From: a virus | Direction: 5' to 3' (one strand) | Virus record (IMG/VR): IMGVR_UViG_3300030102_003260 | Coordinates: 1 to 38,001 of that record | DNA: 38,001 nt | In this document: positions 6,423 to 13,499 of the stretch, in pieces | How the letters are laid out: the number at the start of each line of letters is the position of its first letter | How positions within the stretch are numbered: the stretch's first letter is position 1 | The notes under the pieces: generated by a model | Seen by the model: only the letters and a program-made list of their open reading frames with translations | What the model was told of the DNA's origin: nothing | Database searches by the model: none | Position numbers and translations under genes: made by a program

Positions 6423-7327
6423 AATTCTTTTGCCTTATCTTCTAGTTCTTTACCTATATTCCAATAGAAATCAGTTTCAAAATCAGGTATATCTAAAACA
6501 TTTATAGGATTGTCTATCATTAGTAATGATTGTCTAATTTTTGCTTTTTTTATCATTGATCTAGAATATATCTCCATATTATCAAATGACATTTCTTGAC
6601 AATTTTCAGGGTGAAAAACTTGAGCTTTGTTTTTATTACCAACAATAATAATAGGATAATATTCTCTGTTCATAGCTTCCCAATATATAGTAATTTGTTC
6701 TAAATATGTTATGCGTGGTAAGACAGGAATAGAGGCAACGGAAAAGCCTCTACTCCCATCTTTTTTTACAGCACCCAATCTTGGTTGAAGCGTTTTGTAC
6801 TCTATTATAGTTTTTGGATTATTAACTAACATATCGGCATATCCAATAATAGGTACAACCAATTCTTTTGGTTGCCATAAAATTTGTTGTTCAAAATTGC
6901 CTTCTAAAAATGTTTTATGACTTGTTTCTTTATAATTATCTCTACGTCTTTCTTTTAATACATCAATAGTAGCGTCTAGCATATTTTGTGCTGTTTTCGG
7001 TGAGTGTTCCTTACAACCTTGTATTTTTAGCTCATCATTTTCATCTACAGGTATATGCTCGTCTATACGATTACCTATTTCATCAAAAATTAAATCTATT
7101 GTTTCTTGGTCATATTCAAATGTATTAGGATTTACATTTTGCAAAGATAAATCTAATGCGTCATGTATTGCATTTCCAGATGTAGCAGCAACACCAAACT
7201 CTATTTTTTTTCTTTCTTCAGCTGTAAGTTTAACATATTTAAACCACCATAAATTTAATGGTATGTTTAGCTGCGAGGCAGAAAAATGTTTTATATCATG
7301 TTGTTCTAATCTATCTTTAAGTTCCAT
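6410..7327 (-). CDS. RecB/Cas4-like PD-(D/E)XK exonuclease
   Basis: 305 residues from the ATG at 7327 (AAAAGGAATAAA upstream). The ATG at 7345 overlaps the promoter -10 element and is rejected. Active-site residues fit the PDDEXK_1 group: GNAIHDAL (His55), VPIIGYADML (Asp165), TIIEYKT (Glu176, Lys178) and the following EQITIYW helix. Such nucleases resect DNA ends to give the single strands used by annealing proteins, and a DUF1071 annealing protein and SSB lie downstream in the same operon. No four-Cys iron-sulphur cluster set is apparent. It is the first gene of the leftward replication operon. Confidence 0.78.
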   Translation of the reverse strand: MELKDRLEQHDIKHFSASQLNIPLNLWWFKYVKLTAEERKKIEFGVAATSGNAIHDALDLSLQNVNPNTFEYDQETIDLIFDEIGNRIDEHIPVDENDELKIQGCKEHSPKTAQNMLDATIDVLKERRRDNYKETSHKTFLEGNFEQQILWQPKELVVPIIGYADMLVNNPKTIIEYKTLQPRLGAVKKDGSRGFSVASIPVLPRITYLEQITIYWEAMNREYYPIIIVGNKNKAQVFHPENCQEMSFDNMEIYSRSMIKKAKIRQSLLMIDNPINVLDIPDFETDFYWNIGKELEDKAKELWLK

Positions 7328-7343
7328 TTTATTCCTTTTCCCC

Positions 7344-7371
7344 ATTATACCGATTTATTCACATAGGTCAA
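7344..7371 (-). promoter_or_regulatory. Sigma70-type promoter of replication operon
   Basis: On the minus strand a TTGACC -35 box (7371-7366), a 16-base spacer and a perfect TATAAT -10 box (7349-7344). The predicted transcript begins about 10 bases before the start codon at 7327, so the leader is very short and holds just the AGGA ribosome-binding site. Confidence 0.75.
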
Positions 7372-7377
7372 TTATAT

Positions 7378-7512
7378 TTATTCATTAAGACATTCTGTAT
7401 CTTCGTAAACAAATTCTGACTCATTAGTTCTTTTACGTCTAGTGCCACAGCTAATAGACAAATCAATAGACATAAAATTTACATTGTTATTGTTAATATA
7501 GTGAAAAGACAT
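7378..7512 (-). CDS. Possible 44-residue ORF, unknown
   Basis: Open frame starting MSFHYINNNNVNFMSIDLS, with a polar, acidic end (ESEFVYEDTECLNE). The first ATG overlaps a TATAAT hexamer (7516-7511), so if it is translated the inner Met at 7473 (31 residues) is more likely. No Shine-Dalgarno site is seen. The gap 7346-7738 otherwise contains regulatory signals only. Confidence 0.3.
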   Translation of the reverse strand: MSFHYINNNNVNFMSIDLSISCGTRRKRTNESEFVYEDTECLNE

Positions 7513-7579
7513 TATACAAATAATACTTACAACATTAAGTAATATGTTCTTCCACTCGTTTTTAATATTAATAAAAACA

Positions 7580-7613
7580 AGTCCTCCCTGTTAATAACAA
7601 GGACTATTTTTTT
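7580..7613. terminator. Bidirectional hairpin terminator candidate
   Basis: AGTCCT (7580-7585) pairs with AGGACT (7600-7605), followed by a run of seven T on the plus strand. On the minus strand the hairpin is followed by TGTTTTTA. Leftward read-through from the 8052-11413 operon could stop here. On the plus strand no gene precedes it, so it may end a short RNA. Confidence 0.55.
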
Positions 7614-7685
7614 GATTTTATTAAATAAAAAAAGCTAGATTTTACGATTTTTTTGTGGTTGCCAAACTATGTCGAAATTTAGCAT

Positions 7686-7714
7686 TTGACATTATTATCT
7701 TTTTGTGATACAAT
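7686..7714 (+). promoter_or_regulatory. Consensus sigma70-type promoter
   Basis: TTGACA (7686-7691), 17-base spacer, TACAAT (7709-7714), then a 24-base stretch to the ATG at 7739. Promoter and leader form a 56-base module repeated on the opposite strand at 11411-11466. Confidence 0.8.
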
Positions 7715-7741
7715 AGGTTTTAAACAATGGAGAAAATTATG
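7686..7741 (+). repeat. Promoter-leader module, copy 1
   Basis: From the -35 box to the start codon this is identical at 52 of 56 positions to the reverse complement of 11411-11466, including GGAGAAAATTATG at the start site. The genes that follow the two copies are unrelated in protein sequence. Confidence 0.85.
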
Positions 7742-8047
7742 CAAGAAAATAAAAAAATTAGACTTACTTTTAATTTAGATAAAGTTTCTAATGGAGAGAT
7801 TAATAAAAAGAAGGGTGATTTAGTAGATGAGAAACTTTTTGAAATATTAAAAGAATTTAATAAAAGTATAGATATAAAATATATACGTTCTACAGATAAA
7901 GAAATTGATTTATTAAATAGAAATAAATCAATTTACAATAGACAGTTAAAATCAAAAATATCTAGATTGATAATAGATTATATGTTTGAAAGGCAAAGGG
8001 CTAAAGGGATTGGAATAGGTGAAATTCCATATGGTTTTAAAGATTAG
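7739..8047 (+). CDS. Charged early protein, unknown
   Basis: 102 residues from the ATG at 7739. This start is chosen because GGAG lies 6 bases upstream and the same GGAGAAAATTATG precedes the gene at 11413; the ATG at 7727 would consume the ribosome-binding site. The protein is rich in Lys, Ile and Asp, with a predicted helical C-terminus (KSKISRLIIDYMFERQRAKG). No signal peptide or membrane span. A strong promoter of its own suggests early expression, perhaps host takeover or regulation. No family recognised. It converges with the leftward gene at 8052. Confidence 0.65.
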   Translation: MQENKKIRLTFNLDKVSNGEINKKKGDLVDEKLFEILKEFNKSIDIKYIRSTDKEIDLLNRNKSIYNRQLKSKISRLIIDYMFERQRAKGIGIGEIPYGFKD

Positions 8048-8051
8048 TGTG

Positions 8052-8303
8052 TTAGCCACCTAATAATGGGTTGCGGCTATTGTCGGTAGCCTTTTCTAGC
8101 TTCGATACCTTTTCTTCAAGTATGGCTATCTTTGTTTCTAGTGGCGAGACATCAACAGATGTTATCTCAACAGCTTCTAAGTTATCTAAACGATTATTTA
8201 TTTCACTTGTAGCTACTGCAAAACTCCAGAAGCCACCACCAACAGCACCAATTACACCAATTACTGCTAAATACTTTTGTAGATTATCCATTAAATTTTT
8301 CAT
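8052..8303 (-). CDS. Small membrane-anchored coiled-coil protein
   Basis: 83 residues. A hydrophobic segment at about 10-31 (YLAVIGVIGAVGGGFWSFAV) is followed by a heptad-like coil (NRLDNLEAVEI, then ETKIAILEEKVSKLEKA). The ATG overlaps the upstream stop (TAATG), with AGGAGA just before it. The layout recalls small phage membrane proteins next to lysis or envelope-associated genes, such as holin accessories or i-spanins, but is not diagnostic. It is the last gene of the leftward secreted-protein operon. Confidence 0.6.
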   Translation of the reverse strand: MKNLMDNLQKYLAVIGVIGAVGGGFWSFAVATSEINNRLDNLEAVEITSVDVSPLETKIAILEEKVSKLEKATDNSRNPLLGG

Positions 8304-10180
8304 TAGTATCTCCTAAATAAATCTAAATTCTGACTGCTCACCATTTTATTCATTGCAATAGATGAGGCTTCTGTCATTGATATATGTGCATTAATATTAT
8401 CACTTAAAACAACATTTGTATATATTTGATAAGGTTCGTAAAAAGCAACGTCTGGAATACTCATTGCAGAATAATTATCCCAACCTTGTTTGTAATTCAT
8501 CAAAGCGATTAAACTAGATTGTCCTTGCACATCATACTCACCACTTTCATTTTGGTTTTCTTCTATTTCTTCTTGCAAACTTTCCATGTTACTTTGGATT
8601 ACACTAGCAACAACTTGGTCTGCCTCTGATAATGTCATAATCTCACTTGTAAAAGATTGTATTTCATTAGTAATACTATCAGTCGTTACAGTTTGAACTT
8701 GTACGATAGCAACTCCCATTGCGTCATTACCAATAGGATTGACTTCAATAGTTTGGATAGACTGCAAAGCGTTTTGTCTTTGTGTTTGCTCGGCAGCGAT
8801 TTGATTGCTTATGCCAGATTGCGAAAAATCACTTGAGCCAGATACAGTGTTGTTTTGTGATTGTGATAAACTATTAGACTGGCTTATTATAGAAGATGTT
8901 AAATTACTTATATAATTATTAGTCGATACAATATTTCTACGAACATTGTTTTGTCTTTCTTCTGGCTCGTTTATTTCTTCTATTTCATCTAATTGTTCTT
9001 CAACAACTTCTTCATACACTTCTTCTAAAACCATTTCTTCAAGTTCTTCTTCTAATTCTTCATATATTTCTTCAGGCATTTCTTCTAGCTCTAAAACTTC
9101 TGCGATTTCAATATAATTATCTTCTGGATATATGTCTGGTAATAAATCTAATGTTGGTAAATCAAGTATATCTAATGGTGTTTCAGTTTCATCACCGATA
9201 ATGTCAATAACATCAACATAATCAGTTTCAATAAAAATATTGTTTTCAATTTCTAATTCTTCTTCTATGTCAAATGATATATAATCTTCATTTATATCAA
9301 TAATATAAATATCTGTTTCTAAGCCTTCACCTGTTTCATAGTTTATTGTGTCAAAGCCTAAATATATATCATCATCAATGTCGTCAAAGGCAGAATACCC
9401 ATGATCCTCTGTATCATTGCCTAATAAATTATCTATAAAATCTAATATATCATCTTCTTCACTATTTGAACCTAAGTCATATACATCACATAAGGCACTA
9501 AAATTAGAATTTGTTAAACATTCTGTGGATAAGTTAGAGTAAGACTCATCAATACCTGTGGATAAAGACCATTCATCTGTTCTATTATAAGTTTTTGTAT
9601 TGTTATCTTCGTATCGTAAATAAGTTACAGCTTCGTCATTACCTTGTAAACCTATGGTAATATCGTGATTTGCAACATTAATTTTTTTATAGCGAAATTC
9701 TATTATGTTTGTACTTTCATATAATATAGCTTCAAAAGAACTTAAATTATTGTTTCTATATTCATTAACATTGTACCAACCTGCAACCCAATATTTTGAG
9801 CCAGAGCTACCAAATGTCTGAACGTAGGGCGAACCATTATTATTATTTTTATCAATAAAATCAGACCATAACGGAAATATAGTGTTGTCGTACCCAGAAG
9901 CAGGTATAACTTCTGATAAATAATTTCTTCTTCCAGTAATATTAAAATTTTGATTAAATGTTACAAAACCATTCATTGCAACTCTAACTTGATTATATGT
10001 GTTGCCATAATATGTAAAATCAAAACCTAAATTTTGGGAAGATGAAACAACATCATCACCAAGATTAAGAGCTGTACCAGTTTGTGATATATCAATAATA
10101 GGATCTGTGCCAACAGTAAAAGTAGGGTCAGAAGCATTAACTGAATAACTAAATAGTAATAAAAATATTAGTCTAAACAC
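8303..10180 (-). CDS. Exported NIDO-like protein with acidic coiled domain
   Basis: 625 residues. It has a signal peptide at 1-16 (FRLIFLLLFSYSVNA). Residues about 17-215 form a beta-rich domain with LGFDFTYYGNTYNQVRVAMN, IFPLWSDF, YWVAGWYNV and FEAILYESTNIIEFRY, resembling nidogen-like (NIDO) extracellular domains. Residues about 240-410 are extremely acidic (Asp/Glu/Ile/Leu), and the rest is Ser/Gln/Asn-rich and helical. It should leave the cytoplasm. It could alter the infected cell surface, exclude superinfection or decorate virions. The TTATCCACA codon pairs at 9524-9565 are unusual here. Family match is by eye. Confidence 0.6.
   Translation of the reverse strand: MFRLIFLLLFSYSVNASDPTFTVGTDPIIDISQTGTALNLGDDVVSSSQNLGFDFTYYGNTYNQVRVAMNGFVTFNQNFNITGRRNYLSEVIPASGYDNTIFPLWSDFIDKNNNNGSPYVQTFGSSGSKYWVAGWYNVNEYRNNNLSSFEAILYESTNIIEFRYKKINVANHDITIGLQGNDEAVTYLRYEDNNTKTYNRTDEWSLSTGIDESYSNLSTECLTNSNFSALCDVYDLGSNSEEDDILDFIDNLLGNDTEDHGYSAFDDIDDDIYLGFDTINYETGEGLETDIYIIDINEDYISFDIEEELEIENNIFIETDYVDVIDIIGDETETPLDILDLPTLDLLPDIYPEDNYIEIAEVLELEEMPEEIYEELEEELEEMVLEEVYEEVVEEQLDEIEEINEPEERQNNVRRNIVSTNNYISNLTSSIISQSNSLSQSQNNTVSGSSDFSQSGISNQIAAEQTQRQNALQSIQTIEVNPIGNDAMGVAIVQVQTVTTDSITNEIQSFTSEIMTLSEADQVVASVIQSNMESLQEEIEENQNESGEYDVQGQSSLIALMNYKQGWDNYSAMSIPDVAFYEPYQIYTNVVLSDNINAHISMTEASSIAMNKMVSSQNLDLFRRY
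9524..9565 (-). other. Pair of perfect DnaA boxes
   Basis: On the minus strand, consensus TTATCCACA occurs at 9565-9557 and again at 9532-9524, start to start 33 bases (about three helical turns). Both lie in the exported NIDO-like gene and encode Leu-Ser-Thr using TCC. The phage encodes its own DnaA-type DNA-binding domain, so these are candidate targets or part of an origin. Confidence 0.6.
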
Positions 10181-11085
10181 AACTTATGACTTTTATATTT
10201 ACGACAAAAATCTTTTTTCTTATATGCCTTTACATCTAAATTTTTGTATTCTTTTTTTATATCTTCCCAATCAGGTCTGTCCTGTGGATTTTGCTCCCAA
10301 CCAATACGAGCTTCTTCACCAATTAAACCTTTATATGGGCAGTAGCTGCCAGCTTGCATCATCGCCAAGAAAACTCTTTTATCCTGACAGAGTAATGATA
10401 CTGACGCAACTTGTAAACCATTGGCAGCTAATTCACGACTTAACAATACTCTTTGACAATTTTCATCAACAACACTTGAACCTTTTGCTACACCAAATAA
10501 ATTTGTTTGAATACTTGCTGAACTACCTGAAACGCACACTAACTGGCTATATGAATTTATTGATGGTGCAATAGCTGAACTAACCTGTCCTTTAATACGT
10601 TGTGTAACTACCTGACGAGAATTGCTGTTACTGCTGCTTTGGTTAATATTAGTATTCTGATTAACGGAAGAATTAATATTTTCGTTTTTTGTTTCAACAC
10701 TAGATACAGAATTGCTAACGCTATTATTATTATTAGTATTGACCGAGGTATTTGTTTGATTGACTATAGAATTAACAGACTGGTCTATGTTTGATGTTAC
10801 AGTGCTGACTGACGTGTTGTTATTAGTATTAGTGCTAACAGACGTGTTATTATTTGTATTTGTTGATGTTGATGTATTCGTTGACGTTTGATTTATGGTC
10901 GTGTTGTTCGTGTTAGTGTTGTTTGAAACGTTTGTATTTTGATTATAATTAGTGTTTGTTGAGTTTACTGTTGAATTTGTGGTTGTGTTATTTGTTATGT
11001 TCTGATCTTCAGCAAAGGCTAATCCTATGACACCAAATATTGCCAAGCCCAATATTGTATATGCTCTCAATGTTTCTTTTAACAT
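10168..11085 (-). CDS. Exported Asn/Thr/Ser-rich low-complexity protein
   Basis: 305 residues from the ATG at 11085, which gives a proper signal peptide (LRAYTILGLAIFGVIGLAFA, cleaved before EDQN). The ATG at 11154 would put a GC-rich hairpin inside the coding start and is rejected. Roughly residues 30-170 are almost only Asn, Thr, Ser, Gln and Val, with the unit TNTNNNTSVS repeated. The C-terminal 120 residues are compact with several Cys (LVCVSGS, ENCQRV, SLLCQD, SYCPYK, DFCRKY, KLCLD), suggesting disulphides outside the cytoplasm. Its stop overlaps the next start by 13 bases. Function unknown; a cell-surface or adhesin role is plausible. Confidence 0.65.
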   Translation of the reverse strand: MLKETLRAYTILGLAIFGVIGLAFAEDQNITNNTTTNSTVNSTNTNYNQNTNVSNNTNTNNTTINQTSTNTSTSTNTNNNTSVSTNTNNNTSVSTVTSNIDQSVNSIVNQTNTSVNTNNNNSVSNSVSSVETKNENINSSVNQNTNINQSSSNSNSRQVVTQRIKGQVSSAIAPSINSYSQLVCVSGSSASIQTNLFGVAKGSSVVDENCQRVLLSRELAANGLQVASVSLLCQDKRVFLAMMQAGSYCPYKGLIGEEARIGWEQNPQDRPDWEDIKKEYKNLDVKAYKKKDFCRKYKSHKLCLD

Positions 11086-11128
11086 GACGTGATTTTCTAT
11101 GATTTTAAAACCTAAAGCAAGATGTTTA

Positions 11129-11152
11129 GAGGGGGATAAAGTTATCCCCCTC
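11129..11152. other. GC-rich perfect hairpin
   Basis: GAGGGGGATAA (11129-11139) pairs with TTATCCCCCTC (11142-11152). It lies between the stop of the leftward gene at 11162 and the start at 11085. No T-run follows on either strand, so it may be an RNA stabiliser, processing site or weak terminator separating expression of the two genes. Confidence 0.55.
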
Positions 11153-11161
11153 ATAATAAAA

Positions 11162-11413
11162 TTATGCAGGTCTTATTAAAGTATCAGTATTTAATTTATG
11201 ATTTTTATTAAAAATTCTTTTTCCATCTAAAGAAGTTTTTAAACCATATAAATTTTTATTTTTAGTAATTTTTGTCAATTCAAATAATGCCTTACCCTTA
11301 CCATGTTGATTAGCACCATGCTCAATGATAAATTTATCACCAATATAAACATCAAACTCAACACCTTTTAATTCTGTACTTGCAAAAGTAATTTTTTCTA
11401 TTCTATTTTTCAT
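11162..11413 (-). CDS. Early small basic protein, unknown
   Basis: 83 residues, beta-rich (ITFASTELKGVEFDVYIGDK, then LYGLKTSLDGKRIF), basic, with no signal peptide or membrane span. It is first behind the second promoter-leader module, with GGAG 6 bases before the ATG. No family recognised. Sharing a near-identical control region with the gene at 7739 suggests both are made at the same stage of infection. Confidence 0.65.
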   Translation of the reverse strand: MKNRIEKITFASTELKGVEFDVYIGDKFIIEHGANQHGKGKALFELTKITKNKNLYGLKTSLDGKRIFNKNHKLNTDTLIRPA

Positions 11414-11466
11414 AATTTTCTCCGTTGTTAAAAATCTATTGTATCAAAAAAAGATAATAATGTCAA
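11411..11466 (-). repeat. Promoter-leader module, copy 2
   Basis: Reverse complement is 52/56 identical to 7686-7741. The four changes are one in the spacer and three in the leader; both hexamers and GGAGAAAATTATG are unchanged. Confidence 0.85.
11438..11466 (-). promoter_or_regulatory. Leftward consensus promoter
   Basis: On the minus strand TTGACA (11466-11461), 17-base spacer, TACAAT (11443-11438). It reads toward the operon 11413-8052 and stands back to back with a rightward promoter whose -35 begins 14 bases away. Confidence 0.8.
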
Positions 11467-11479
11467 GTTGTGATATTGT

Positions 11480-11508
11480 TTGACATTTTTTTAGAACAGA
11501 ATTATCTT
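11480..11508 (+). promoter_or_regulatory. Rightward consensus promoter
   Basis: TTGACA (11480-11485), 17-base spacer, TATCTT (11503-11508), 26 bases before the ATG at 11535, with GAGGAAAAA as ribosome-binding site. Together with the leftward promoter it forms a 13-base-spaced inverted TGTCAA/TTGACA pair. Confidence 0.7.
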
Positions 11509-11534
11509 AAAAAGAAATTATTAATGAGGAAAAA

Positions 11535-11732
11535 ATGAAAAAAACACAAACAAAAAAGGTTAGCAAGAAAAGAACCAGAGCAAAGGATAATAAAGGTAGA
11601 TTTGTTCCTGACGATAAATCTACTCCATATAATGAAGCCTATGGTGAAAAACCTGCACCAAAAAATAATATATTTGGCATTATTCTTGCCGTTTTATTAA
11701 TTGCAGCAGTTTTATTTTTAGGGGTTAATTAA
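11535..11732 (+). CDS. Small basic protein with C-terminal membrane span
   Basis: 65 residues. Residues 1-45 are highly basic and polar (KKTQTKKVSKKRTRAKDNKG), and residues about 46-64 are a hydrophobic anchor (FGIILAVLLIAAVLFLGV). It is tail-anchored, with the basic part presumably cytoplasmic. It is first behind the rightward promoter and its stop overlaps the next ATG (TAATG). Function unknown; it could tether nucleic acid or modify the host membrane. Confidence 0.6.
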   Translation: MKKTQTKKVSKKRTRAKDNKGRFVPDDKSTPYNEAYGEKPAPKNNIFGIILAVLLIAAVLFLGVN

Positions 11733-11929
11733 TGAATATTATTTCTGAGAAATTAGAAAAAAAAGAAATGACACCAAGGACGCTAGCTGAAGCAATAGGT
11801 GAAAAACATATCAATAATATTTACAGAATTATTGCAGGTAAACAAATACCCAGACAAGATAAAATGGAAAAAATTTGTAAATTATTAGACTTAGAGCCAA
11901 ATGATTTTTACCCATTTATGAGGCAATAG
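11732..11929 (+). CDS. Cro/CI-type HTH regulator
   Basis: 65 residues covering essentially one XRE-family domain. The stretch TPRTLAEAIGEKHINNIYRI at 14-33 is the helix-turn-helix, followed by IAGKQIPRQDKMEKICKLLD and a hydrophobic end (FYPFM). It is small enough to be a Cro-like repressor without a sensor domain. It lies second in the transcript from the rightward promoter, so it may control that divergent promoter pair by feedback. No integrase or partner repressor was found, so this looks like early/late timing rather than lysogeny. Confidence 0.75.
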   Translation: MNIISEKLEKKEMTPRTLAEAIGEKHINNIYRIIAGKQIPRQDKMEKICKLLDLEPNDFYPFMRQ

Positions 11930-11930
11930 T

Positions 11931-12380
11931 ATGAATGGACGTATCTACGAAGATAAAGAAGATTTAGAAAACGAAGAACGTCTTATACAAATAGCTAACT
12001 TAAAATGGAATTGTGCAAGTAAAAAAGAGTCTATAGCCAATGTTATAGACTATTCTATGTGGCGTAATGGTATTTTACTAGGTTGGGTAGAAATTAGAGT
12101 AAGAAATGCAAAATCTACTGATTACCCAACTATCATTTGCAGCTTGAACAAAGCAGAAACTTGCATAAGACGAAGAAAAAATTTTGGTAAACCTGTTATT
12201 TTTCTTGTTAAATGGAAAGGTGATAACAAAATAGGTTGGATTGATTTTAAAGATGTTGACTACAAAGATGAAAAAACATTATGGTATCAACCTATAAATT
12301 ATCGAAATGATAAAAGGGATATTGGAACAGTAGTACAGATACCAATTAATAAATTTCACTGGATCGAAGATGCTTTATAA
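11931..12380 (+). CDS. PD-(D/E)XK-like protein with altered motif
   Basis: 149 residues. ENEERLIQIANLKW at 14-27, VIDYSMWRNGILLGWVEIRVR at 38-58 and a following helix are laid out like a PD-(D/E)XK nuclease core: Asp40, Glu54, then Arg56 where Lys is usual. CSLNKAETCIRRRKNFGKPV fits the helix after the core, and FLVKWKG the next strand. It may be a nuclease with a changed or inactive site, or an anti-restriction or DNA-binding relative. Its start follows the HTH gene stop by 1 base, in the same early operon. Confidence 0.5.
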   Translation: MNGRIYEDKEDLENEERLIQIANLKWNCASKKESIANVIDYSMWRNGILLGWVEIRVRNAKSTDYPTIICSLNKAETCIRRRKNFGKPVIFLVKWKGDNKIGWIDFKDVDYKDEKTLWYQPINYRNDKRDIGTVVQIPINKFHWIEDAL

Positions 12381-12766
12381 TGGATAAAAACAAAGAATTA
12401 CCATTTTATAATGTACCAACTGCTGAGATGGTGAACATACAGCATGACGTTGGTGTTGTTATAGCAAAAGATCTTTATATATTATTTTTAGAGCTATGGC
12501 GTAGAAATTGCGAACCTATTGAAGTTAATATTGCTAAGAAAAAACTAAAAATTAATGTAAAAAATTTACAAAAAACATCAGAAAATTACAATTTTTATGT
12601 AAGTTTTGAACAAAAAAACGATAAATTTTACATAAAAAGTGAATTTATTTTACAATTTTATGAAAAAGGACTGCGAAAAAAACAAACAAGAGAAACATGG
12701 AACGAAAAGAAGAAAATGCAAAGAAAACAATCATTTATGAACAAATATGACGATAAATTTAAATAG
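12380..12766 (+). CDS. Early operon protein, unknown
   Basis: 128 residues, with the start overlapping the previous stop by one base. An N-terminal helical region (TAEMVNIQHDVGVVIAKDLY) leads into LFLELWRRNCEPIEV, then a basic beta-strand section and a very basic, helical C-terminus (KKKQT-type, NEKKKMQRKQ). The charge suggests binding to DNA or RNA. No family recognised. It ends the rightward early operon at a terminator. Confidence 0.6.
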   Translation: MDKNKELPFYNVPTAEMVNIQHDVGVVIAKDLYILFLELWRRNCEPIEVNIAKKKLKINVKNLQKTSENYNFYVSFEQKNDKFYIKSEFILQFYEKGLRKKQTRETWNEKKKMQRKQSFMNKYDDKFK

Positions 12767-12803
12767 CCAGTTAATAATCATTCTTAACTATGGCGATTTT
12801 TTT
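12766..12803 (+). terminator. Rho-independent terminator
   Basis: GCCAGTTAA (12766-12774) pairs with TTAACT and GGC (12784-12794) with a two-base bulge, then seven T at 12797-12803. It closes the operon that starts at 11535. Downstream, 12820-12860 is a repetitive TTTAATTTAA-type AT-rich tract before the next gene. Confidence 0.75.
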
Positions 12804-12878
12804 GGTCTGACTATGTAGTCTCTGTAATTTAATTTAACTTAATTTAATTTAATATAAATAAAACACTAAGGAAAAAAA

Positions 12879-13499
12879 ATGAAACAAAAAAAAAGAAAGA
12901 AAGATATTTTAGAACAAGGAATAAAAGATACAAAAGAATTATTTGATAATTTACCTAAGGCTACTACTGCTGAGACAAAAAGATTAATAATTGAAGAATG
13001 TTTTTTAGATAGAGTAATTGATAATTATGGTAAACGTACGTGGAAAATTAACGATAAAAAATCTTATGTCGAATTTTCTATTGATTGTATATTAAAAAAC
13101 TTACCAATTACATTACAAAAGCCAACTGAAAAAGAATTAATAGATTATTGCAACGATTATTTTCGTTTCTTTATAAATAATTACGAAGGTCAATATATGC
13201 CAAATGGTATATTTACATTTAAATCAATGCAGCTAGCCTATAATCAAACATTAAAAACTAATCCAAATTGTTTAAAAAGTTTAACATTTAAAGGTGCTAA
13301 TAGTCATATAAAAATAACTGATAAAGAAATTAATTTACTAAAAAAATATTTACCATCAGAAACAGAGCAAAAAGAAGTGATCCATACTTTATTTTATATT
13401 GCCTCTAATAATGGTAAAAAAATATTTGGTTTAGGAAGAAAAGATTATATATTTAACCAGATAAAAAACATTACTGGTTTACAATTTGAGAGTAATTGA
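12879..13499 (+). CDS. Early basic protein, unknown
   Basis: 206 residues, Lys/Asn/Ile-rich, soluble. It begins with a basic stretch (KQKKRKKDILEQG), has a Trp- and Tyr-containing middle (TWKINDKKSYVEFSIDC) and a helical segment KELIDYCNDYFRFFINNY. AAGGAAAAAA precedes the ATG. No recognised domain; it may take the place of a replication or regulatory gene given its position. Its TGA overlaps the next ATG (TGATG), so the two proteins are probably made together. Confidence 0.65.
   Translation: MKQKKRKKDILEQGIKDTKELFDNLPKATTAETKRLIIEECFLDRVIDNYGKRTWKINDKKSYVEFSIDCILKNLPITLQKPTEKELIDYCNDYFRFFINNYEGQYMPNGIFTFKSMQLAYNQTLKTNPNCLKSLTFKGANSHIKITDKEINLLKKYLPSETEQKEVIHTLFYIASNNGKKIFGLGRKDYIFNQIKNITGLQFESN

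Noticed and set aside
10224-10574. Plus-strand ORF of 116 residues
   Set aside because: Antisense to the exported low-complexity protein, with no promoter or ribosome-binding site.
11085-11154. Upstream ATG at 11154 for the exported Asn-rich protein
   Set aside because: It would add 23 residues encoded by a GC-rich hairpin and hide the signal peptide; the ATG at 11085 gives a normal export signal.
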